From contig NC_058058.1 of assembly GCF_020085105.1 (NCBI RefSeq), positions 1,630,751 through 1,694,750 of the forward strand: a stretch of 64,000 nt of DNA. Reading direction: 5' to 3'. The notes under the pieces are model-generated. The model did no database searches. It was not told the origin of the DNA and was given only the letters and a program-made list of their open reading frames with translations. The DNA comes from Siniperca chuatsi. Lineage: Eukaryota; Chordata; Actinopteri; Centrarchiformes; Sinipercidae. Below are positions 10,523 through 20,002 of the stretch, in pieces (the stretch's first letter is position 1; every line of letters begins with the position of its first letter). The position numbers and the translations under genes were made by a program.

Positions 10523-11779
10523 TTATATCTCCATTCTTCTTTTAACAACAACGATGGGAGATGAAAACGGTGATTCTGATTCGCGAATCACTCCAGTATC
10601 GAGAAGCTCCTTGAGATGTTTCCGGACGGCTTCAATGTCTTGAGGATGAATGGGTCGTGCACGATGTTTAAAAGGAGTATTATCATGAAGGTTTATTTGA
10701 TGCTTTACGTGACTTGTGCAACCAAAGTCGAGATCATGTTGTGAAAAAACTTCTGGCATGGCACTCAGCTTGCTTGTGATTCTCTCCTTCCACTCTACTG
10801 GAACCGGCGACTCTCCAAAATTGAAGGTCAGTGGTGTTGTTGGACTCTGGCATGGTTTGTTGACTTGATGGTGGTCGTAGACTGTACACTCGAAGGTCTC
10901 AAGTTCTGCAATGACGGATGATGGTGGAATCCATACATCCTGACCAGACTCATTCTTCACGACTACAGGAACCTTGTAGGGTGAACGAGAAGGCAGGTCG
11001 ACCAAGCAGTTGCTCACACATAAAGCACTCGGCAGGCCTGTAACCGGATGCTGAATGATGGCACACTTGCTGGTTATTGCAGCAGAAACTTTGGCATAGC
11101 CCTCGACGATGACAGTGCTACCAGCTGGAATCACTACAGGAGTTTTACTGCAGAGGGTGACGAGCCCGATGTTGCTGTTGCAGTCCTTTTGGCACATCAG
11201 CTGGAGTGTTTGCAAGACAACTTTATAACCATGAGAGCTTGGTTGGAAAGTGGAGGAATCGCTGGTACAAAACTGGTCATACAGAGCTTCAAGAGTGTTC
11301 ATGCCAATTAACACAGACGTCGGGAAACCAGGTCGAGCATCAGGAACGACGAGTGCAAGAGTCTGAAGTGAAAACTTGCTCCCGAGGAAATCTTCTGGGA
11401 AGGTGACTGTAGTCTCCACATAACCAAGGTAAGGAACATTTTGTCCTGCTGCACCTTCGATATGAAGTAGTTCATTGAGTGAGTGAATGGGTTGATCCGA
11501 CAAATGTTCATTGTAGAATGATGCTGGAATTGTGGTTACTTGTGATCCGGTGTCCAGGAGACTTTGGCAGAGTTGACCAGCAATTGTGACTTCCGCCGTA
11601 CATCTGGAACCAACTAATCCTCTTGGTAGACATTGCTTTGGTTGGATGCTTGATTGCACTTTAACCCACTGGACAGGCTTCTTCTTGACGGGACGGGGTT
11701 GGTCCGGCACAGTTCCTGATTGTCCCTCAGCAGGAACTGAAACTAGTTTAAATGTCCATGAGTGTTTGGTTTCTGCCAC
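10523..11779 (-). pseudogene. pol: Gypsy protease and RT N-terminus
   Basis: Aspartic protease with the active-site motif LLDTGSQVT, a linker, then the RT N-terminus (VxHQINLHDNTPFKHRARPI, then SPFSSPIVVVK). It runs out of frame right after PIVVVK, where an A-run appears one base short; RT continues in the 7302-10493 frame. The frame opens inside the end of gag and lies -1 to it, with a slippery heptamer at the overlap, so it is expected to be made as a gag-pro-pol fusion by frameshifting. The nominal ATG at 11779 is probably not used. Confidence 0.9.
11690..11752 (-). promoter_or_regulatory. -1 ribosomal frameshift signal at gypsy gag/pro junction
   Basis: On the - strand the slippery heptamer TTTAAAC (11746-11752) is in the correct phase (T TTA AAC) and is followed directly by the gag stop TAG. 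After a 6-nt spacer comes a perfect 9-bp stem (cagttcctg 11731-11739 with caggaactg 11710-11718) enclosing a 12-nt loop. Loop GGGAC (11722-11726) can pair with GTCCC at 11690-11694, giving an H-type pseudoknot. Confidence 0.85.
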
Positions 11780-12018
11780 TTTTGTTGTTTACTGTTGAAT
11801 TGTCCTCTTTTGGCAGCAACTAAAGATGAATTTGGGTTATTGGTACACTGTGGCCTGATGTGACCATCTTCCCCGCAGCGAAAACAAAAACCAGCCTTGG
11901 GAGTAGTGGACTTAAAATTACCAGTTCTTGATCTCTCGAAAACATTTGTTGCCGCGATCGGCAGCCGATGACTCTGACTTGCTGTGAGAGATGCTAGTTG
12001 TTTCTGGATATTTGACAT
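11743..12018 (-). CDS. gag: Gypsy gag, nucleocapsid part
   Basis: Contains the zinc knuckle CFRCGEDGHIRPQC (CX2CX4HX4C), which binds RNA in nucleocapsids, followed by a basic Gln/Lys-rich tail. It is the continuation of the 12023-13342 frame after a single-base shift near 12035. It ends at the TAG that follows the slippery heptamer. Confidence 0.88.
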   Translation of the reverse strand: MSNIQKQLASLTASQSHRLPIAATNVFERSRTGNFKSTTPKAGFCFRCGEDGHIRPQCTNNPNSSLVAAKRGQFNSKQQKWQKPNTHGHLN

Positions 12019-12022
12019 TTGC

Positions 12023-13342
12023 TCAGTTAACTGTGTTTGTCAACGTAGTCAATGCTGCACACAGGTTAGACTCTTCTTTGTGTACTAGTTGTGCATTGCT
12101 TCCAACCTTTTGCTTGGTTCCCAAGTGCTGCTTCATACGGACGGACTTAGCGGCATCTTGGTCCTCTTCTGTACGAAGTAACATGAGAAATTCTGCAAAT
12201 GAAGGTGGGTTACTTTTCTTCTGTTTTAGCTGCAGCTCCACAATCAGATTATTGTCCCAGCATCCCCGACAAAATTGGGTCAAAAGGCACTTATTCACAT
12301 CCCTCCCAGGAACTCCTCCCCTCTTCACCACATGCTGTAATGAGACTTGGAGACGTTGCAGGTAAGTGGATGGTTTTTCGCCAGCGTCTTGGTAAGTATC
12401 GAGGAATTTTGCATAGAGTTCATCTCCATCCTGTACTGTACCGTATGCTGATTCGAGTTGTTGTAAATACACCTCTGGGGCTGTGTCCGGATTAAGATGT
12501 TTCACCATGTCTGCAGCAGGAGGCAGTAGACTATCACGGATGAATCTGGTGCGTTGAAGGTTAGATATGGTTGGATCCTTCAGAAGCAACTCCACACCAG
12601 ACTGCCACGTGTCGTAGTCCGTCTCATGCGCTGGCCTGGGCACTTTCCCGGAGAATGTTCTCAGACGATGGGATGGATGATAGTGCAGGGAATTGTCTAC
12701 ACTCCTGACGACATGTTCCACCACGTACCGTTGGACTTCGGGAGGATTTAAGTCGCTCGGCGCCATGTGAATCGTGGATCGCCCCTCCCGGTTTTCGGAG
12801 TTCTGAGTCATTCTTTCGAAGGTAGATCTCGACGAACTTGGCACTGCAGAGGGACTTTCAGACTGTTTAATTGGGACATTAACTGTTGATTGCAGGGGAT
12901 TGGCTGGCTCTGCGGCTTCAGGACAATGAAATTCAGCGATTGACTGATTGATTTGAGCCATCATGTCTTGAAGAACCTCTGCATATTGTTTGCCTGATAA
13001 TTTAGCAACACTTTTTAATTCAGACAAATAGGATTGAGTCTTTGAACCACAAAGCCTGGATGCATAAATGTCAGATAGACTTTCAATGCACAACTTATTG
13101 CCTGTCTCGGATGTAAAAGTATATGGTAACGGAGACACTTTCACCAACGCGGAACCGGACATAAATTCTACAACAACACGGCCAAAAAATTCAGATTTAG
13201 TTTCATTAATAGTAACTTTCCGACTAATTTCTCCGTGTTGTTCTAAGAATTCGATGACGTCGTCGCACAGCGAAGAATCAATAGCACCGTCAACTAGAAC
13301 TGCATTGGGAATCTTAATACCGAGAGTTTCAAAAACATCCAT
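12023..13342 (-). CDS. gag: Gypsy gag, PNMA-like matrix/capsid
   Basis: 439 codons. The N-terminal roughly 110 residues (MDVFETLGIKIPNAVLVDG...FGRVVVEF...) resemble the RNA-recognition-like N-terminal domain of paraneoplastic Ma (PNMA) proteins. After a Ser-rich linker, residues of about 225-380 (RLRTFSGKVPRP, then DYDTWQSGVELLL, then AGEKPSTYLQRLQ) resemble the PNMA/Ty3 capsid. PNMA genes are known to derive from such gypsy gags. The start lies about 57 nt after the primer site. A premature stop at 12023-12025 reflects a 1-nt shift; the zinc knuckle follows in the next frame. Confidence 0.88.
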   Translation of the reverse strand: MDVFETLGIKIPNAVLVDGAIDSSLCDDVIEFLEQHGEISRKVTINETKSEFFGRVVVEFMSGSALVKVSPLPYTFTSETGNKLCIESLSDIYASRLCGSKTQSYLSELKSVAKLSGKQYAEVLQDMMAQINQSIAEFHCPEAAEPANPLQSTVNVPIKQSESPSAVPSSSRSTFERMTQNSENREGRSTIHMAPSDLNPPEVQRYVVEHVVRSVDNSLHYHPSHRLRTFSGKVPRPAHETDYDTWQSGVELLLKDPTISNLQRTRFIRDSLLPPAADMVKHLNPDTAPEVYLQQLESAYGTVQDGDELYAKFLDTYQDAGEKPSTYLQRLQVSLQHVVKRGGVPGRDVNKCLLTQFCRGCWDNNLIVELQLKQKKSNPPSFAEFLMLLRTEEDQDAAKSVRMKQHLGTKQKVGSNAQLVHKEESNLCAALTTLTNTVN

Positions 13343-13398
13343 ACTGGCAAAATGAACTGGTGAGAATGATTGACAAATTATTTACTGTACCAACTGCC

Positions 13399-13416
13399 CT
13401 CCTGGCTAGCTCGCCA
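13399..13416 (-). other. Gypsy primer binding site, tRNA-Arg type
   Basis: The - strand tggcgagctagccaggag matches the complement of the vertebrate tRNA-Arg(ACG) 3' end with one mismatch in 18, and lies 5 nt from the 5' LTR. Confidence 0.65.
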
Positions 13417-13421
13417 AATTA

Positions 13422-14294
13422 TGTAACAAGTGTTTATTAGTACTGTGTAATAGCTGTTTCAGGATGAATGCTGTAGGCTAATTGATCAGAAGGACTAGGA
13501 ACGGCTGCTGGAGGGCAGGGGTCAGTAAATAATAACAATGGGCAGAATAGTTGAATTAAGGAAAAGTGTATTGTATAAACAGTGAATATAATAGAACCCA
13601 ATATATACATAACCACTGCAGCAGAAATAACTTCAATCAATTTTGAGTTACATCATATGTCCAAAATATTGTTCATTGAAGCAAGAAGGAAACAACAAAA
13701 AGCAGTGTCTGTTCTCCCAACCAAGAATGTAACACCAAAAGCTGCGCACAGCGTTTAAGTCCATATGTTTGTTATTGAATGCTTTGAAATGTCCATTAGC
13801 GCGATAGTCCAAGGGGTTGAATATTGTAGCGGTTGCGTAGCTCGAGGAGGTGGGAGAGAAAAAGGACAGACTGTATAGCCTCCTACCAGACCAAAGAGTG
13901 TTGAATGGATAACAGGAACGTTGTGTGCTCCAGAGCCTAGCTCGCCATCGAATATACCCTGAATGGGCACCTGGCCAGTTCAGTAAGAATGTTTTGCCCA
14001 GCACGCACGACAACGCCCAATCACCGGATGATTCTGGTTTCTACAGCTGCTGTCCTCTGGCTTCTCTCCCACACAACTCAGCTGAGAGAAGCCAGGACAG
14101 CTTTTATACTGAGGCAGCGGACTGTGATTGGCTAATTAAAACAAAGGGGTGTGTCTTATGGCAAGGGAACAAAAGGTGGAAAACATGGACTGGCAACTCC
14201 ATCAAATACAGAGGATTGGAAGGGAAGAAATGGAAACCTGGACTGGAACTAGATTGAATTATTGTTGGAGGATGGATTTTTACCCTGGGCTACA
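13422..14294 (-). repeat. Gypsy 5' LTR
   Basis: 873 bp. Differences from the 3' LTR seen by eye are one extra A at two A-runs and one substitution (cacagcg against caccgcg). Confidence 0.93.
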
Positions 14295-14298
14295 CAGA

Positions 14299-14409
14299 GG
14301 CAGAGGAGGTTTTGGACAGAGAAACAGACAGAGAGAAGCAGGGTGTTGGAACTGTGGGAAAGATGGACACTTTGCTGTAGATTGTCCAGAGAATAAACAA
14401 CAAGCATGA
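14299..14409 (+). pseudogene. gag: ERV gag, nucleocapsid C-terminus
   Basis: Resumes after the nested element with a Gly/Arg/Gln-rich stretch and one zinc knuckle, CWNCGKDGHFAVDC (CX2CX4HX4C). A single knuckle is gammaretrovirus-like. It ends at TGA 14407-14409, directly followed by CTA in a frame that stays open into protease. Confidence 0.9.
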
Positions 14410-14415
14410 CTAGAA
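14404..14415 (+). promoter_or_regulatory. ERV gag-pro UGA readthrough context
   Basis: gag and pro share one frame and are separated only by TGA CTA G (14407 onward). UGA-CUA is the established strong stop-codon readthrough context of alphaviruses and several cellular mRNAs; gammaretroviruses use readthrough at this junction. Confidence 0.7.
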
Positions 14416-15387
14416 GCTAATGCTACTCAGACACCAAGATTAGATGACGTCAGTGATCATGACGTTCTAATAAACTACCAGGACTTGCTTGCAGTACATT
14501 TTGAGAAACCGATGGTGACTTTATGTGTAAATGGAAAACCAATTGATTTTCTTTGTGACACAGGAGCATGCAGAACAACTTGTAAGGAAAGTTTCCCTAG
14601 GGCTAAATCTAGTAATAGCAGTATTGCAGTACGAGCAGCAGATGGCAAATTGACTTATGTGGTAGAATCTGAGCCAGTCTGGTTGAGGGATCCGCAGGGA
14701 CAGTCATGTCAGATATCTGTCTTGATGTTCCCAGAGTGTCCAGTAAATCTGTTGGGACGAGATGCTTTGTTTTTGTTGGGATTAGCTCTTGTTCCTACAT
14801 CACAGGGAAGGATAGAGGTAAAGAGAAAAGCAGAACTAACCCAGGAAGACATCTTTGTCTTAAAAGGTTCAGGGCTACCTTATTACTACTATTCTTTAGA
14901 TGTCCCAAATAAACCCCCACACGACACTGCAACTGCATTAATGACAGAGGGAAGACAAGTTATTTCCAGACCACAAGACAAAATGGAGGAAGGAAATTTG
15001 CATGTCACTCTATGGTTCAAAATCACTCCAGGACCGGACACAGAATATGAAGCAAAATTAGACAGAGCAACACCTGTTAAAATCACAATAGATTACATTT
15101 ATTCGGATGCAGAAAATACTGCCGTTGCAGGTGTAATCATACCAGATAATTTAAAACCACTAAACAGGTTGTGGCTTCCATCCCATATTTCGCTGTACAA
15201 AAATGAAAACTTGCAGTGGAAAGACCTGGGGAAGCTGGTTCAGCAAGCCAAAGCGGCAACTGACTGGACAGCGACCTCCGTCAACACATGGACAAGCGCG
15301 TCCACAGGCCTGACTAAAAAAGCACTGTTTTGGTCAGTCCAAGTCCAAAAAGGCGTGCACCTCCGTGGTGCTAGTGTAAAAAATTGA
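14410..15387 (+). CDS. pol: ERV protease plus 2H-phosphoesterase-like domain
   Basis: Open from the gag stop. The protease has the active-site DTGA (residues 25-28 counted from Met at 14485) and LLGRD (89-93). Where RT would normally follow, there are about 180 further residues. They hold a YYYYSLDVP strand, HVTLW (His173, 15001-15003), a beta-rich stretch (VKITIDYIYSDAENTAVAGV), then HISLY (His234, 15184-15186) and WKDLG. Two H-x-[T/S]-x motifs at strand ends with this order resemble the 2H phosphoesterase fold (LigT, AKAP7, viral 2',5'-phosphodiesterases). The spacing of 61 residues is shorter than usual. The frame ends in TGA at 15385-15387, and RT continues in the same frame after it. Protease is certain; the 2H assignment is inference. 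Confidence 0.8.
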   Translation, partial: LEANATQTPRLDDVSDHDVLINYQDLLAVHFEKPMVTLCVNGKPIDFLCDTGACRTTCKESFPRAKSSNSSIAVRAADGKLTYVVESEPVWLRDPQGQSCQISVLMFPECPVNLLGRDALFLLGLALVPTSQGRIEVKRKAELTQEDIFVLKGSGLPYYYYSLDVPNKPPHDTATALMTEGRQVISRPQDKMEEGNLHVTLWFKITPGPDTEYEAKLDRATPVKITIDYIYSDAENTAVAGVIIPDNLKPLNRLWLPSHISLYKNENLQWKDLGKLVQQAKAATDWTATSVNTWTSASTGLTKKALFWSVQVQKGVHLRGASVKN

Positions 15388-16428
15388 CATGTGTTATTTA
15401 CTCAGGAAGAAGAAAAGCTAATTCAAAGTGTTCCTGACTCATTATGGTCCAAGGGACCAACAGATGTAGGGCTAGTTAAAGGAGCATTACCTGTCCAGAT
15501 TAGAGCTAAGACAGAATACCGTCCTTGTGTGAAACAATATCCACTGAAAGCAGATGCACGTGAAGGCATTAAACCAGTGATTGAAGATCTGATAGCTGCA
15601 GGAGTCATTATACAGTGTGACGATTCACCATGTAATACACCAATATTTCCAGTTAAAAAACAAGCACCCTCAGTGGGTTGGCGAATGGTACAAGATCTGC
15701 AGGCTGTAAATAATGCTGTAATACAAAGAGCACCTTGTGTGCCTGATCCGCACACCCTTTTGAACTCATTAAGACCAGATGCTAAAGTCTTTACTGTAGT
15801 TGACATCAGCAATGCATTCTTTTCAGTCCCAGTTGACAAAAATAGTCAGTTTTGGTTTGCTTTTACTTACGAAGGTCAACGTTATACATATACCAGATTG
15901 CCCCAAGGATATTGTGAAAGTCCCACAATATACTCACAAGTGATGAGTGCTAGCATGGCTAAGTTCCAACCCCCAGGAAACAGTCAAGTTTTGTTGTATG
16001 TAGATGACATACTTTTAGCTTCTCCAGACGAAGACATTTGTAAAAAAGACTCCATAGCACTGTTGACACATTTAGCTGAGCAAGGCCACAAAGCAAGTAA
16101 AAATAAGTTGCAACTGTGCAAAACACAAATAAAATATTTAGGTCATAATCTTAGCTCAGGAGGAAGAACAATAATTGAAGACAGAAAGACAACAATCTTA
16201 AAGGCTCCAAAACCACACACAAAAAAACAAATGAGTTCACTCTTAGGGTTAACGAATTACTGCAGGTGTTGGGTACCTAATTATGCTGAAATAACTGCTC
16301 CACTCCAGAAATTAATGTATGATGAAAACATTAAAATGACTACTCCATTGAAATGGACAGAAGAAGCAGAAAATGCGTTCTGTACTTTAAAACAAACTCG
16401 TTTCCAGTGCAGCTTTAGCATTACCTGA
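15388..16428 (+). pseudogene. pol: ERV reverse transcriptase
   Basis: Follows TGA 15385 in the same frame. It shows the retroviral RT blocks: LKADAREGIKPVIEDLIAAGVI, then WRMVQDLQAVN, LPQGYCESP and the catalytic YVDD (15997-16008), then KYLGHNLS in the thumb. The LPQG and YVDD form is gammaretrovirus-like. A 1-nt frameshift near 16400 ends this frame; the connection region continues in the next one. The upstream TGA and this frameshift disable the copy. Confidence 0.9.
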
Positions 16429-16429
16429 C

Positions 16430-17473
16430 TACAGCAAAACATTTGTGCAAATGGTAGACTGCGAAGGGAAATTTATGACTTCTGTTTTGACACAACAGCA
16501 TGGCGATAAGATGAAACCTATAGCCTATTTCTCCTCTAAATTAGACAGCGTAGCATGTGCTCAGCCACACTGTGTTAGAGCGGTGGTGGCTGCTTCTATG
16601 GCAGTAGAAACTAGCGCTGCTATTGTGTTATTTCACCCACTGGTGTTGAAAATACCACATGCAGTTTCAGCGCTGCTGCTGCAGACAAACATGACTTTTC
16701 TGTCTCCAGCGAGACATCTGTCATGTATGGCTGTGTTGCTTTCACAATCTCATTTAACTATTGAGCGATGCACAACCCTCAATCCAGCTACACTTCTGCC
16801 ACTTCCTGATGATGGACATGCACATGACTGCCAGGAACTTGCTGAACAAACAGCAAAAAGCAGACCTGATCTTACTGATCAACCTTTAACAACAGGAGAA
16901 ACAATTTATGTTGATGGCTCTTCAAAAAAAAATTATCTAGGAAAAACACAAACAGGTTATGCTGTAGTGACCAAAGATAAGATATTAAAAGCTGAACAAT
17001 TATCCTCACACTACTCTGCCCAAGCGGCAGAGATAGTGGCTCTAACAGAGGCGTGTAAATTAATGAAGAATAAAGACGCTACTATCTATACAGATAGTCA
17101 ATATGCTTTTGCTACAGTCCATACTTTTGCACAGTATTGGCAAAATAGAGGAATGATCACATCCACAGGGAAACCAGTAACACATGCAGACCTCTTATCT
17201 AACCTGCTCAAGGCAGTAGTGTTACCAAAACACCTCGCAGTTTGTAAATGCGCAGCTCATACCTCAGGGACAGATCAAGTATCACTAGGTAATGCATTTG
17301 CAGACAAAACAGCTAAACAAGCAGCCGAGGGACAGATAAAAGTGCTTATGCTGACCTCGGACACTGTTATGACTGATACAACACTCCAAGACATGCAGCA
17401 ACAAGCACCACAGAAAGAAAAGGATTTGTGGGTAAAACACGGAGCACAACTACAAAATGACATCTATGTATGA
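16430..17473 (+). pseudogene. pol: ERV RT connection and RNase H
   Basis: Connection domain, then RNase H with YVDGSS (catalytic Asp at 16913), AEIVALTEA (Glu), YTDSQYA (Asp) and GNAFADKTAK (Asp). It degrades the RNA strand of the RNA-DNA hybrid during reverse transcription. It ends in TGA at 17471-17473, after which the same frame stays open into integrase, so the TGA is probably a nonsense mutation within pol. Confidence 0.9.
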
Positions 17474-18522
17474 CCAGAGAAAAAACCAATCCTTCCACAC
17501 AACCTATACAAATGGGCTGCAATATTGAGCCATGGTGTTACACATGTCTCAACAGGAGGGATGGTGGGACAGATAAAACAACATTACACAACCTATGGAT
17601 TTAACTCTTATTCAAAACATTTTTGTAGAGCATGCTTGATCTGTGCTAAGCACAATTCTCAGGGAAACTTAAGACCTAGAAGAGGGTGTTTCCCCTCACC
17701 ACAGTATCCGTTTCAAGTAATACATATGGATTTTATAGAGTTAAATCAGAGTGAAGGAAAAAAGTATTGTCTGGTCATAATAGATGCCTTCTCTAAATGG
17801 GTAGAGCTGTTTCCAACCAAACACCCAGACGCATTAACAGTGGCAAAAGCGTTATGTAAAGACATAATACCCGTTATGGAATTCGGAAAAACTTTATAGT
17901 GATAATGGAGCACATTTTGTAAACCAATTGATCAAAAGATAGGAATAATGTTTCACATTAATCTAAAAACCACTGCGCATATCACCCTCAAAGTGCAGGA
18001 TTAGTGGAACGAATGAATGGCACTATAAAAAACGTTTAAAGAAATGTATTGAAGAAACAAGGAGACCTTGGACTCAGTGCATAGATTTAGTGAAAATGTA
18101 CATCAACATAACAGCAACTTCAGGTTTAACTCCATACGAAATGTTGTTTGGTAGACCATACAGGCTGCCACAGTTTAAAAATCAATGGGAGTGAAGAAAC
18201 CAACCTAGCAGACTATATGAGAAAAATGTTAGAAAAACAAAAAGGAAAACAAGCTGATGAAAATCCTTCTGTTTCTCAACAGGAGATCCAATTAGTGGGA
18301 CCAGGCGATTGGGTGCTGATACGAAGCATTAAGAGAAAACATTGGCACTCTCCCAAGTGGGAAGGGCCTTATCAGGTATTGTTGAACACTCCCACAGCCA
18401 TAAAAATAGCTGAAAGATCCACGTGGATACATCTTACTCATTGCAAAAAGGTCATCTCCTCCGACAGTTCCGCAGAGAAAAGTGACTCACAGTCTGATAA
18501 TAGAGTGGACTCAGGTGTGTAG
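17474..18522 (+). pseudogene. pol: ERV integrase, degraded
   Basis: Zinc module (His...His...CRACLICAKHN) and the first catalytic Asp in HMDFIEL lie in one frame up to 17899. The SDNGAHF block (second Asp, 17901-17903) is in another frame. The GLVERMNGT block (catalytic Glu, near 18007) is in a third. [15 protein letters not shown] near 18130 is in yet another, and the C-terminal domain ([13 protein letters not shown]...WEGPYQVLL) is in the 18148-18522 frame. At least four frameshifts in about 300 nt contrast with the better preserved RT. Confidence 0.88.
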
Positions 18523-18594
18523 AACCTGAGTAGACTCGAAAGTCAGTGAAGTATTTCCAAGACACCAGACTCATTAGAGGACACTCTCGGGAAG

Positions 18595-20002
18595 ATGGCG
18601 ACTAGATGGATAAGCGATGCAATTAGGTGCTGGGAGTGACAATTGTATTCATATTAATTTTTCTTTTACCTGGTACTTATGGGAAGCTCCTGGAACTTCC
18701 TAAATAGCACTCATGTTCCGCCCACTTCATCCCAAGCTATCACCCAACCACATGCTAGAGTAAAACGCGGAGTAGGATATTATCGGACCACTAGCGTTCT
18801 GACGACTTTGCAAAATCCATGTAATGCGACCGGAGAAACGACGTCTAGGACCTATATTTGCTACAATACCACTACCTTTATCAGCACAGTAATCATCCCT
18901 ATGAACTCCTTTCAGTTGGGCGGTTATGTAGGAAGCGAGTGGTATGATTGGACATTCTATTTAAACTCAGTGGGTTTTAAACAAGCAGGTATAGACTGGG
19001 GATGGGTTTCGCCACCACTGATAAAACCTGGAGGTCCGATTCCTATGGCTGGCGACCATGGGCACAATATTGGTCACGTGTGTTAACTCTAGAAAAGATA
19101 AAACTTGGAAACTCACCCTCCTTAGTTTTAAGATTTAATACCACAGTCAATCCATTATTGGAAAAACCCCGTCGATGCCTAACTATCCAAATCCACCTTG
19201 TTACATTTTAGCTCTGTGTGCCTATTGGCCAAGTCATACAGACCCATGCACTTGTGCCATGGCACTGTGCCCCTAACATTACAGAAACACCCACTGCCGC
19301 AACAGACTCAGATTTGCAACCTGTGCCAGGACTGACGTTGGGGCCTAGGTCCACAACTAAAGTAAAGATAAAGATCCTCAATAAAAGACCTGACACTGAC
19401 GAGTGGTTTCAAGTAACCACTGGAGTCTCAGGGAAAAACAATAATTGGCTGTTAATGGTAGAGCAGGCAGCAAATGCAACTAAAGCCGACTGTGTTGTGT
19501 GTATGGGCCCCCGCCCTTACTACAAATAGTTCCTGCACCTATTCCAGCTGAATGCCTGTTGACTGTCATGAGCAAGACAGTTCCAGGACCAAATTGCAGT
19601 TATTGGGACGGTATCTTTCCAGTAACAAAAGGCGTAAGAATCAAACCTCTATTCTCTAAACATGTAGCACCAGGAAACTTCTCATGTATTAACTTGACCG
19701 GTAGGGGACCTCGTTTAGGTAGCCTTGCAGAGATAGCATGTCCAGTTACACTTCCTGTTTTTACACCCTTCACCCCAGTGTCTCGGGCTGACATATGGTG
19801 GTGGTGTGGGGATGAGAGATTATTTGACAAATTGCCTAAAGGTAATACAGGATTGTGTGCATTGGTAACCCTATTGCTACCAGTAAATGTGTACCCCATA
19901 TCAGCTGACGCTCTGTATACACAAATAACCAGTACAATGTCCAGTGAGTGGAGACAGAAACGCTCCTCCTGGCGCTCTGAAACTGATCCTACACATATAT
20001 AG
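18595..20002 (+). pseudogene. env: ERV env, surface subunit, frameshifted
   Basis: Probable start ATG 18595. A hydrophobic signal-peptide-like stretch follows but changes frame. SU pieces lie at 18679-19086, 19002-19211, 19218-19529 and 19499-20002 in alternating frames. Features: an early RVKR basic site near 18757, several N-x-S/T glycosylation sites, a CVVC motif (Cys codons 19491 and 19500), the CXXC type that forms a disulphide with TM in gamma-type envelopes, and RQKR near the SU/TM boundary. At least four indels separate the pieces, so no intact surface protein is encoded. Confidence 0.85.

Larger units (their letters stand above)
6360..14294 (-). mobile_element. Ty3/gypsy LTR retrotransposon nested in ERV gag
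   Basis: 7,935-bp element on the - strand. The 5' LTR is 13422-14294 and the 3' LTR 6360-7230. It is flanked by the 4-bp duplication caga (6356-6359 and 14295-14298). Order on its own strand: primer site, gag with PNMA-like regions, CCHC knuckle, -1 frameshift signal, protease, RT, RNase H, integrase, polypurine tract. The LTRs differ at only a few positions, so insertion was recent. A 1-nt frameshift in gag and another in RT make this copy defective. Confidence 0.95.

Noticed and set aside
10523-10560. Programmed frameshift inside gypsy RT at the A-run
   Set aside because: Position is within the RT fold, and there is no stop-adjacent slippery site or downstream structure evident; a 1-nt deletion is simpler.
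13437-14257. ORFs duplicated at 6375-7193 and 13437-14257
   Set aside because: Lie inside the gypsy LTRs; non-coding copies of each other.
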